DNA from: an uncultured Leptotrichiaceae bacterium
GTDB lineage: Bacteria; Fusobacteriota; Fusobacteriia; Fusobacteriales; Leptotrichiaceae
Direction: 5' to 3'
Assembly (NCBI GenBank): GCA_938037005.1
Contig: CALHVR010000050.1
Span: 1-8,917, forward strand
Length of the DNA: 8,917 bases
The translations under genes were made by a program, and so were the position numbers. This document shows positions 1 to 6,051 of the stretch, in pieces. The notes below the pieces were generated by a model. The model did not search any database. It was not told where the DNA came from and saw only the letters and a list, made by a program, of their open reading frames with translations. How positions within the stretch are numbered: the stretch's first letter is position 1; each line of letters opens with the position of its first letter.

Positions 1-452
1 TCTGCCGAATCTCCATTTCCTAATTCTAGTCCTTTTAAATAAAATTCTATAGCTTTTTTTAAATTTCCTTTTTTTTCGTAAATTTCCCCTAATTCTCTTG
101 CTGAAACCCCATCTCCTAACTCTAGTCTTTTTTTAAAAAATTCTTTGACTTTCTCTATATTTCCTTGAAACTCATAAATATCACTTAATCGCCCTGCTGA
201 ATTTTCATTCCCTAACTCTACTCCTTTTTTAAAAAATTCTTTAGCTTTTTCTATATTCCCTTCTTCTTCACGATAAATAAATCCTAATGACTTTGCTGAA
301 TCTCCATTCCCTAACTCTACTCCTTTTAAATAAAATTCTATAGCTTTCTCTATATTCAATTCATTTTGATAAATTCCTCCTAACGAATATGCTGAATCTC
401 CACTTCCTAGCTCTATTCCTTTTTTAAAGAACTCTTTAGCTTTTTCTATATT
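1..452 (-). repeat. Tandem ~96-bp repeats encoding Sel1-like units
   Basis: Four full units and a partial fifth lie head to tail, with a period of 96 bp (one unit 99 bp). Long stretches are near-identical between units, for example the codons for EFFKKG and for ELGNGDSA. They encode the helical repeats of the overlapping CDS. The array continues past the left edge. DNA identity this high makes unit gain or loss by recombination or slippage plausible. Confidence 0.85.
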
Positions 453-509
453 CCCTTCTTCAAAATATTTTTTTCCTTCTTCATTTAGTTTTTTTATTTC
501 TTCTGACAT
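1..509 (-). CDS. Sel1-like/TPR repeat protein, 3' end beyond window
   Basis: My reading of the minus strand from the ATG at 507-509 gives 169 complete codons with no stop before the left edge, so the C-terminus is missing. After a short acidic/basic leader (residues 1-19) the protein consists of repeats of about 32 residues. Each starts GN(I/L)EKA, continues EFFKKG(V/I)ELG and then a GDSA..LG.IY helix; this is the Sel1-like subclass of TPR solenoids. Repeat starts are at residues 20, 52, 85, 117 and 149, and one unit carries an extra Glu. No signal peptide or membrane segment is visible in the part seen, so a cytosolic protein-protein scaffold is likely. The start lies 2 nt after the stop of the upstream membrane-protein gene, and a purine-rich AGAGGT ribosome site lies inside that gene, so translation is probably coupled. 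The specific partner and function are unknown. Confidence 0.85.
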   Translation of the reverse strand, partial: MSEEIKKLNEEGKKYFEEGNIEKAKEFFKKGIELGSGDSAYSLGGIYQNELNIEKAIEFYLKGVELGNGDSAKSLGFIYREEEGNIEKAKEFFKKGVELGNENSAGRLSDIYEFQGNIEKVKEFFKKRLELGDGVSARELGEIYEKKGNLKKAIEFYLKGLELGNGDSA

Positions 510-511
510 AA

Positions 512-1468
512 CTAATCTACCTCTTTATTATCTTTCTTTTTAAATAATTGTATTATATTTTTTATATTTATCAATCCAAATAGCACAATCATTGAAATTA
601 TTATAGAAATAGTTGAGAATATCGCACTTTCTTTCGTTATTCCTCCTAAATTAATATTAATTATACTAAATATTGCTAAAAATATTCCCATCGTTTCTAT
701 AATTTTATATTTCTCATTTTCTAGTTTATTTTCTAATTCATTTATTTTGCATTTATCATTTTTTAGTTCAATCTCTAATTCATTTATTTTACATTTTATT
801 TTATTTATCTCTAATACTTCTAATTTTTTTTTATAATTTTCATTTTTCATAAAACTGGAATATACAATATCAATTAACTTAACATTTTTTATTTTTTTTA
901 TATTCTCAATTAATCTATCTTTTATAGTTTCTAAAGTTAGTATTTCGTATTTAGAATTTTTTAAATTTTCTATTGAAAATTCATTTCTAATTTCATTTAA
1001 TATCTTATAATCATACTTTAAATTTTCAATACTTTTTGAACATTTTAAATTTTTATCAATAATAAAATTTATCGTTTCTTTCACGTTATTATAATCTTTA
1101 TCCCATTCTACGTCACTATAATATCCGACTCTATAGCTTAAAGTAAAAAATTTCAATTCAGTTTCATCAGCTTCATACGCTTGACTGAATAGTCCTCCAT
1201 TATTTTTACTATAATCTAAATTAAAATTTAAAAAAAGAACATAATTTTGAATATATTTGTATCTTAATTCATAAGAAGTCATTTCAGCGAATGGAAGATT
1301 TAATTCATATACTCCATTTTTTAATTTTATATAATTATCAAAATCTTTAAGAATTAATTCTTCTTTTTCTCTAACAATTTTATTATGTTTTTGTTTTTTT
1401 TCATCTTCATACATTTCTAAGAAAATCTTTTTATTATATTCATTATTAAAATCATTATAACTACTCAT
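512..1468 (-). CDS. Unknown protein: soluble N-domain, coiled coil, two C-terminal TM helices
   Basis: I do not recognise the family. The open frame extends upstream to an ATG at 1519, but I place the start at 1468 (318 aa). That ATG has a strong AGGAGGG Shine-Dalgarno at 1473-1479, and the longer start would sit only 12 nt from the candidate -10 box. Residues 1-205 are a charged, mostly helical region rich in Lys, Glu, Asn and Tyr with no recognised motif. Residues 208-256 form a heptad-like coiled coil containing a duplicated 14-residue unit, KCKINELE.... Two hydrophobic helices follow, at about 258-276 and 282-301, then a short Lys/Asp-rich tail. The layout predicts a C-terminally anchored inner-membrane hairpin protein with a large cytosolic head. 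It is cotranscribed with the Sel1-repeat gene 2 nt downstream, which could be its adaptor or partner (inference). Composition is even more AT-rich than that of fabV. Confidence 0.8.
   Translation of the reverse strand: MSSYNDFNNEYNKKIFLEMYEDEKKQKHNKIVREKEELILKDFDNYIKLKNGVYELNLPFAEMTSYELRYKYIQNYVLFLNFNLDYSKNNGGLFSQAYEADETELKFFTLSYRVGYYSDVEWDKDYNNVKETINFIIDKNLKCSKSIENLKYDYKILNEIRNEFSIENLKNSKYEILTLETIKDRLIENIKKIKNVKLIDIVYSSFMKNENYKKKLEVLEINKIKCKINELEIELKNDKCKINELENKLENEKYKIIETMGIFLAIFSIININLGGITKESAIFSTISIIISMIVLFGLINIKNIIQLFKKKDNKEVD
713..796 (-). repeat. 42-bp direct duplication in the coiled-coil coding region
   Basis: Two adjacent 42-bp units encode 14-residue blocks (residues 225-238 and 239-252 of the 318-aa protein), each beginning KCKINELE. 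The first 23 bases of the units differ at one position only, and the remainder diverges. Fourteen residues equal exactly two heptads, so the duplication keeps coiled-coil register. It looks like an internal duplication that lengthened the coil. Confidence 0.75.
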
Positions 1469-1530
1469 ATTTCCCTCCTCTTTATTCTTATAAGTAAATT
1501 CTACCCCACAACTATTCATAAATCAAATAC

Positions 1531-1559
1531 ATTATATATATATATTACTTATGATTAAA
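1531..1559 (-). promoter_or_regulatory. Candidate promoter for the coiled-coil/Sel1 pair, with TA repeat in spacer
   Basis: On the minus strand a perfect TATAAT (1536-1531) lies 17 nt downstream of a weak TTTAAT (1559-1554). The predicted transcript would start near 1524 and leave a leader of about 55 nt before the ATG at 1468. The -10 box and the start of the spacer are made of a TA dinucleotide run, 1533-1545. The -10 match is good but the -35 match is poor, and AT-rich DNA produces such matches by chance. Confidence 0.4.
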
Positions 1560-1609
1560 CTTATATTAATTTCATACATTCATCTCTTACCCTTCCACTT
1601 AAAAAGTAA

Positions 1610-1631
1610 AAAAAATAACATGTGTTTTTTA
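1610..1631. promoter_or_regulatory. Imperfect palindrome abutting the fabV -35 box
   Basis: The sequence is an imperfect dyad centred on ACATGT, between 1620 and 1621. By eye about 8 of 11 positions per arm are symmetric (AAAAAATAACA / TGTGTTTTTTA). It ends exactly where the -35 hexamer begins, a position typical of an operator. No regulator can be named from the sequence, and A/T runs inflate the apparent symmetry. Confidence 0.3.
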
Positions 1632-1660
1632 TTGTAAAAAATACTATTTTAGTGTATAAT
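1632..1660 (+). promoter_or_regulatory. Sigma-70-type promoter of fabV
   Basis: TTGTAA (1632-1637) is followed by a 17-bp spacer and a perfect TATAAT (1655-1660), 30 bp upstream of the fabV start. The predicted transcript has a leader of roughly 20-25 nt that contains the GGGAGG ribosome site at 1677-1682. Confidence 0.75.
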
Positions 1661-1689
1661 ACTTTTAACAATTTACGGGAGGAATAAAA

Positions 1690-2883
1690 ATGATTATAAA
1701 ACCTAGATTAAAAGGAAGTTTAGCTTTATCAAATCACCCAATTGGGGCAAGAGAATTTGTTAAAAGACAAATTGACTATGTTAAATCTCAAGATAAATAT
1801 ACAGGACCAAAAAAAGTATTAGTTATTGGTGCATCATCGGGATACGGATTGTCTACAAGAATTTCTGCTGCTTTTGGTGCAGGTGCTGATACAATCGGTG
1901 TTGCATTTGAATTAGGAATTGAAAGAAAAAGAACAGGAACTGCTGGTTGGTGGAATACCATTGCATTTACCGAAGCAGCTAAAAAAGAAGGATTAATTGC
2001 TAAAAACTTTATTGGGGACGCTTTTTCAAATGAGATGAAAGAGAATGTAATTAAATATATTAAAGAAGAATTTGGTGGAAAAGTAGACTTAGTCGTTTAT
2101 AGTTTAGCAAGTGCTATGAGAATAGATCCTAAAGATGGCGTTACATATAAATCAGCATTAAAATCATTAAAAGAGGAAATTGTAGGTCCTTCAGTTAATT
2201 TAGAAAAAGAAACTCTTGAAGAAACTACAATGGGAGTTGCTACTGATGAAGAGTTAAAAAGTACGATAAAAGTAATGGGTGGAGAAGACTGGCAATTATG
2301 GATTGAAGCGTTAGATGAAGCAGGTGTTTTAGCTGAAGGTGTTAAAACTGTTGCCTATTCATATTTAGGGCCTAAAGTTACTTACGGAATATATAAAGAT
2401 GGAACGATTGGAGCTGCAAAAAGACATATTGAAGCTACTGCCGATGTTTTACACGAATTTTTACAAAAAAAATATCACGGAGAAGCATACATTTCATTAA
2501 GTAAAGCTTTAATGACTAAAGCAAGTGCTGTTATACCTATATTCCCATTATATGCACTATTATTATATAGAGTTATGAAAGAAAAAGGTATTCACGAAGG
2601 AACAATCGAACAAAAACAAAGATTATTAAAAGATATGCTTTACGGAGATAAACCTGAACTTGATGAGTTTAGAAGATTAAGACCTGATAACTGGGAAATG
2701 AGAGAAGATGTACAAGCTGAAGTTGAAGCATTGTGGGACACTGTAACTCCGGAAAACTTTAAAGAAGTTGGAGATTTTGAAGGAATTAAAAGAGAATTTA
2801 TGAATTTAAACGGATTTGGCTTTGATAATGTTGATTACGATGCTGATTTAGATTTAGAAGAATTAGCAAAATTACAACCTTAA
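1690..2883 (+). CDS. fabV: FabV-type trans-2-enoyl-ACP/CoA reductase (NADH)
   Basis: The gene encodes 397 aa, the normal length for the FabV/TER family, which reduces the trans-2 double bond of enoyl-ACP (or enoyl-CoA) with NADH in the cytosol. It is the last step of each fatty-acid elongation round. Residues 47-57 (GASSGYGLSTR) form the Rossmann nucleotide loop. Glu74, after the second strand, fits the family's preference for NADH over NADPH. The catalytic pair has the diagnostic Y-x8-K spacing at Tyr235 and Lys244, inside the conserved IYKDGTIGAAK block; this wider spacing separates FabV from FabI (Y-x6-K). The C-terminal part has the family's RRLRPDNWEMR-like signature near residues 328-338. 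The start is fixed by GGGAGG 7 nt upstream of the ATG. The gene is transcribed alone and ends at a strong terminator. It could also act as a crotonyl-CoA reductase; no butyrate-pathway genes are adjacent to support that. Confidence 0.96.
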   Translation: MIIKPRLKGSLALSNHPIGAREFVKRQIDYVKSQDKYTGPKKVLVIGASSGYGLSTRISAAFGAGADTIGVAFELGIERKRTGTAGWWNTIAFTEAAKKEGLIAKNFIGDAFSNEMKENVIKYIKEEFGGKVDLVVYSLASAMRIDPKDGVTYKSALKSLKEEIVGPSVNLEKETLEETTMGVATDEELKSTIKVMGGEDWQLWIEALDEAGVLAEGVKTVAYSYLGPKVTYGIYKDGTIGAAKRHIEATADVLHEFLQKKYHGEAYISLSKALMTKASAVIPIFPLYALLLYRVMKEKGIHEGTIEQKQRLLKDMLYGDKPELDEFRRLRPDNWEMREDVQAEVEALWDTVTPENFKEVGDFEGIKREFMNLNGFGFDNVDYDADLDLEELAKLQP

Positions 2884-2904
2884 TTTTCTATAATTTCAAA
2901 AATA

Positions 2905-2938
2905 AAAACTGTACTTTTAAATTTAAGAGTACAGTTTT
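2905..2938. terminator. Bidirectional intrinsic terminator between fabV and rbsK
   Basis: AAAACTGTACTTTT (2905-2918) pairs with AAGAGTACAGTTTT (2925-2938) to give a 14-bp stem with one G-U pair and a loop of 6 nt or fewer. Flanking A/T runs supply a U-tract on either strand. It lies 22 bp after the fabV stop and 8 bp beyond the rbsK stop, so it serves both convergent genes. Confidence 0.9.
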
Positions 2939-2945
2939 ATTTATT

Positions 2946-3875
2946 TTATTTACATTCAATCAAAAATTTTTCAACTTCTTCCCTCGTAGGAATTGAATCT
3001 TGAGCACCTTTTCGTGTCACGACAATAGCTGAAACGGCAGTTGCAAATCGTAATGCTTCTTTCACATCATTACTCTCACACAATTTTGCAATAAATCCTC
3101 CTAAAAAACTATCTCCTGCCGCTGTTGTGTCTATAGCTTTTACTTTATATGCTGATATTTCTGTAATTTTATTCATTTTATCAAATAAAACACTTCCCTT
3201 ATCTCCTAAAGTTAAAATTATATTTTGTAAATTTTTATCTTTTTTCAATTTAATTATATTATCAAAATAATCATTATCACTATATTTTAAACCGAATATT
3301 TCTTCCATTTCAGTTTCATTTAATACTAAATAATCAATTTTTTCTATTATTTTACTTGATAATTTTTTTGCAGGAGCAGGATTTAAAATCGTCATTTTCT
3401 CATATTCTTTAGCTTTTTCCACTGTATATTCAATAGTTTCCATTGGAATTTCATTTTGTAAAACGATAATATCATTATTTTTTATTTTTTCTATACTTTT
3501 TTCAATAAACTCTTTAGTTAATTTGAAATTAGTACCAGGTATAACAATTATATTATTATCTCCATTTTCATCAACCGTTATTATTGCTCTTCCTGTTACA
3601 TCTTTATCATTTATAAATATTCCATCATTTTTTATATTATATTTATTAAGATTTTCAATAAGAATTTTCCCTTGTGAGTCATCTCCTACCATTCCAATCA
3701 TTTCAGTTTCAACACCTAATTTTGAAATAGCTATAGCTTGATTAGCACCTTTTCCTCCACAACTTTCATAATACTCTTTTCCAAAAATCGTTTCCCCTAA
3801 TTTTGGTAATTTTTCAACTTTAACTGTCATATCCATATTCAAACTTCCAACAACTAAAACTTTATTCATATTCAC
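2946..3875 (-). CDS. rbsK: Ribokinase (PfkB family)
   Basis: The gene encodes 309 aa, standard for RbsK, which phosphorylates D-ribose to ribose-5-phosphate with ATP in the cytosol. The N-terminus reads GSLNMDMTVKVEKLPKLGET (residues 10-29), the ribose-binding lid start typical of ribokinases. GGKGANQA at 40-47 is PfkB signature 1. NEIP (141-144), NPAPA (165-169), NETE (186-189) and TLGDKGS (222-228) are conserved family blocks. DTTAAGDSF (249-257) carries the anion hole and the catalytic base Asp255. GAQDSIPTREEV near the C-terminus is ribokinase-like rather than fructokinase-like. It lies 8 nt after rihB, so the two form one operon. The start is GTG at 3875 or ATG at 3869: AAGGA is 5 nt from the GTG and 11 nt from the ATG, so I keep the GTG. 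The product ends at a shared bidirectional terminator. Confidence 0.95.
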   Translation of the reverse strand: MNMNKVLVVGSLNMDMTVKVEKLPKLGETIFGKEYYESCGGKGANQAIAISKLGVETEMIGMVGDDSQGKILIENLNKYNIKNDGIFINDKDVTGRAIITVDENGDNNIIVIPGTNFKLTKEFIEKSIEKIKNNDIIVLQNEIPMETIEYTVEKAKEYEKMTILNPAPAKKLSSKIIEKIDYLVLNETEMEEIFGLKYSDNDYFDNIIKLKKDKNLQNIILTLGDKGSVLFDKMNKITEISAYKVKAIDTTAAGDSFLGGFIAKLCESNDVKEALRFATAVSAIVVTRKGAQDSIPTREEVEKFLIECK

Positions 3876-3883
3876 TCTTTTCC

Positions 3884-4822
3884 TTATTTTATAACTTCAA
3901 AAATAATATTCCAAAACTTATCTAGATCTAATTCTACTCCTGTGTAAATTTTACTTTTTTCAATTTCATCTTTTGTAAAATCACTACACTCACAATTACT
4001 ACAAATAGTTTGTCCGTATTTTTCTTTATCGTTTAATTCTATTTTACAAGCAATTTTCTCTAATTTCACTAAACTTTCATCAATCATATATGCTAAAGTT
4101 ACAACATCATGTAATGTATGATATTCAAAATTACCATTTTCATCATAGTTTACTGGAAAATGTAATCCATTGTAAAGAACTTCGCTCGATTTTGTTCCAA
4201 ACTCTTTTATTTTATCAACAATTTTTTTATTTGGAATAGTTAAATCAGTTATTTCAAGTCCCATCATTTTTATTTCAAGTCCTGAATTAAACACAATATC
4301 CGCTGCTTCAGGATCTGCAAAAATATTAAATTCTGCAAAAGGTGTTCTATTTCCCCCTTTACAGCTTCCACCCATTAAAATTATTTCTTTAATTTTTTCT
4401 TTCACCCTTGGTTCTTTACTTAATGCCGTCGCTATATTTGTCAAAGGTCCTACTGGAACTAAAGTTATTTTTTCTTCATTTTTCATCAATGTTTCAATTA
4501 TAAAATCTACTGCATTTTGTTCTTCTAATTTTTTATTCGTTTCAGGTAATTTTATTCCGTCTAATCCTGTTTCACCATGAAATAACGGAGCTATAATTTG
4601 ATCTCTTTTAAGAGGTTTATCACATCCACCATAAACTGGAACATCAATTTTTAAATAATCACATATTTTTAAAGCATTTTTTGTTACTTTTTCATAAGTT
4701 TGATTTCCTGCAACTACAGTTATTCCCAATAAATCAAATTTTTTATGAAGTCCGGCCACCATTATAGCTATTGCATCATCATGTCCCGGATCACAATCTA
4801 ATATTATTTTTCTTTTATCCAT
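3884..4822 (-). CDS. rihB: Ribonucleoside hydrolase, RihB-like
   Basis: The gene encodes 312 aa of the inosine-uridine-preferring nucleoside hydrolase family, which hydrolyses the N-glycosidic bond of ribonucleosides to free base and ribose. The N-terminal DCDPGHDDA motif (residues 9-17) supplies the Ca2+-binding aspartates 11, 15 and 16. His82 in FHGETGLDG and His238-Asp239 in LHDVV correspond to the conserved active-site histidines and last Ca2+ ligand. ITLVPVGPLTNIA (119-131) and AEFNIFADPEAA (163-174) are family blocks that bind ribose. From memory, the opening residues and the VPVYGG and HGETGLDG blocks follow E. coli RihB (pyrimidine-preferring) more closely than RihA or RihC; exact substrate range is inferred. 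The start ATG has AGGAGG 4 nt upstream. It is the first gene of an operon with ribokinase, which uses the released ribose. No transporter is present in the window. Confidence 0.93.
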   Translation of the reverse strand: MDKRKIILDCDPGHDDAIAIMVAGLHKKFDLLGITVVAGNQTYEKVTKNALKICDYLKIDVPVYGGCDKPLKRDQIIAPLFHGETGLDGIKLPETNKKLEEQNAVDFIIETLMKNEEKITLVPVGPLTNIATALSKEPRVKEKIKEIILMGGSCKGGNRTPFAEFNIFADPEAADIVFNSGLEIKMMGLEITDLTIPNKKIVDKIKEFGTKSSEVLYNGLHFPVNYDENGNFEYHTLHDVVTLAYMIDESLVKLEKIACKIELNDKEKYGQTICSNCECSDFTKDEIEKSKIYTGVELDLDKFWNIIFEVIK

Positions 4823-4844
4823 TTTTCCTCCTGAATTTAATACA

Positions 4845-4873
4845 AGTATATTAAAAAATACAAACTATTTTAA
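4845..4873 (-). promoter_or_regulatory. Weak candidate promoter for rihB-rbsK
   Basis: TATACT on the minus strand (4850-4845) could be a -10 box. It has only a poor TTAAAA (4873-4868) 17 nt upstream. A separate promoter is expected here because the ychF terminator lies directly upstream. The -35 would then sit in the terminator loop. Confidence 0.25.
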
Positions 4874-4889
4874 AAACAATTTGTATTTT
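4855..4889 (-). terminator. Intrinsic terminator after ychF
   Basis: On the minus strand AAAATACAAA (4889-4880) pairs perfectly with TTTGTATTTT (4864-4855) over 10 bp, with a 15-nt loop. The second arm runs straight into a T-run down to 4853. It lies 13 bp after the ychF stop. The stem is GC-poor, but this is usual for the genome composition. Confidence 0.65.
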
Positions 4890-4902
4890 AATTTAATTAC
4901 AA

Positions 4903-6006
4903 CTAAACATTAAATCTAAAGTACATCACATCTCCATCATTTACAATATACTCTTTTCCTTCAAGTCTCATTGCACCTTTTTCTTTAGAACCTGACCAAC
5001 CATTAAATTCAATAAATTTATCGTAAGATACGACTTCGGCTCTTATAAATCCTTTTTCAATATCTGAATGTATTTCACTTGCAGCTTTTGGAGCAAATGT
5101 CCCCTGTTTCACTGTCCAAGCTCTAACTTCTTTTTCTCCAGCTGTAAAGTATGTAATTAATCCTAATAACTTAAATCCACCTCTTATTAATCTATTTAAA
5201 CTAGGTTCTGTAATTCCTAATTCATCAATAAACATCTGTCTTTCTTCTTCATCTTCTATTTCTATCAATTCAGCTTCCACTTTTGCCGAAAAAGTTACAA
5301 CCTCACTATCATGTTCTGCTGCAAATTCTCTAACTTTTTTAACATAATCATTTTCAATTCCTTGAGTTAAATCGTCCTCAGAAATATTTGCTGCAAACAT
5401 CATCGGTTTAATTGTTAAAAATTGATATACTTTTATTAAATCTTCTTCTCTTTGTGTAAACTTCAATGTTTTTAATAACTTAAACTCTTCCAAATGTGCT
5501 TTACATTTTTCTAAAACTGCTACAAGCTCTTTACCTTCTGCATTTCCACCTCTAGCCATTTTTTGATTTTTTTGAAGTGCCCTGTCTACCGTTTCCATGT
5601 CCGAAAAAATTAATTCTGCATTAATTGTTTCTATATCTCTTATTGGATCAACGCTTCCTTCCACATGAATTATATTATCATCATCAAAACATCTTACAAC
5701 TTGACAAATCGCAGCCGTATTTCTTATATTTGATAAAAACTGATTTCCTAAGCCTTCTCCTTTTGACGCTCCTTTTACTAACCCTGCAATATCAACAAAT
5801 TCAACCGTTGCTCCTAAAGTTCTTTGTGGATTTATTATTTTTGCTAATTCATCTAGTCTTTTATCTGGTACTGAAACTAATCCTATATTTGGTTCTATCG
5901 TTGCAAACGGATAATTTGCAGCTTCGGCATTTTGTGTTTTTGTTATTGCATTAAATAATGTTGACTTTCCTACATTTGGTAATCCTACTATTCCTATTCC
6001 TATCAT
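4903..6006 (-). CDS. ychF: Redox/ribosome-associated P-loop ATPase YchF (OLA1 family)
   Basis: The gene encodes 367 aa, close to the 363-364 aa usual for YchF, a universally conserved Obg-related NTPase that binds ribosomes and hydrolyses ATP rather than GTP. The G1 loop GLPNVGKS is at residues 8-15, the G3 motif DIAG at 72-75, and the altered G4 motif NISE (N-x-x-E in place of NKxD, the hallmark of ATP preference) at 207-210. A helical coiled-coil insert spans roughly 125-200, and a TGS domain occupies about 284-367, with the [22 protein letters not shown] block intact. The start is certain within frame because a TAA immediately precedes the ATG. However, the nearest good Shine-Dalgarno (AAAGGAG, 6040-6034) is 27 nt away with a 7-bp hairpin between, described separately. 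It is the last gene of the minus-strand run that begins with yqeH. Confidence 0.97.
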   Translation of the reverse strand: MIGIGIVGLPNVGKSTLFNAITKTQNAEAANYPFATIEPNIGLVSVPDKRLDELAKIINPQRTLGATVEFVDIAGLVKGASKGEGLGNQFLSNIRNTAAICQVVRCFDDDNIIHVEGSVDPIRDIETINAELIFSDMETVDRALQKNQKMARGGNAEGKELVAVLEKCKAHLEEFKLLKTLKFTQREEDLIKVYQFLTIKPMMFAANISEDDLTQGIENDYVKKVREFAAEHDSEVVTFSAKVEAELIEIEDEEERQMFIDELGITEPSLNRLIRGGFKLLGLITYFTAGEKEVRAWTVKQGTFAPKAASEIHSDIEKGFIRAEVVSYDKFIEFNGWSGSKEKGAMRLEGKEYIVNDGDVMYFRFNV

Positions 6007-6016
6007 TTATATTTTT

Positions 6017-6040
6017 GTACGAATTTTCGTACACTCCTTT
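6017..6040 (-). promoter_or_regulatory. Shine-Dalgarno separated from ychF start by a perfect hairpin
   Basis: On the minus strand AAAGGAG (6040-6034) is followed after 1 nt by GTACGAAAATTCGTAC (6032-6017), a perfect 7-bp inverted repeat with a 2-nt centre. Ten nucleotides then lead to the ATG at 6006. If the inverted repeat folds, the effective SD-to-start spacing shrinks from 27 to 11 nt. It may instead be a DNA operator; the sequence alone cannot decide. Confidence 0.55.
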
Positions 6041-6051
6041 CGTTTTAATCT

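Noticed and set aside
1..452. Regularly spaced repeats that could be taken for a CRISPR array
   Set aside because: The period is 96 bp, there are no unique spacers, and the whole array is translated as Sel1-like units in one frame.
1469..1689. Small RNA or riboswitch in the divergent intergenic region
   Set aside because: Apart from the two promoter candidates and the weak dyad I see no stable stem or terminator that would define an RNA.
3523..3741. Plus-strand open frame of 72 codons
   Set aside because: It lies entirely antisense to rbsK, whose conserved motifs span the region, and its product is a low-complexity hydrophobic string without a ribosome site.
5625..5954. Plus-strand open frame of 109 codons
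   Set aside because: It is antisense to the ychF G-domain, and its Leu/Phe/Gln-rich translation is a shadow of AT-rich codons.
6017..6032. LexA/SOS-box reading of the GTACGAA...TTCGTAC palindrome next to a repair-like gene
   Set aside because: It does not fit the Gram-positive CGAAC-N4-GTTCG consensus, and it lies downstream of the UDG-like gene rather than before it.
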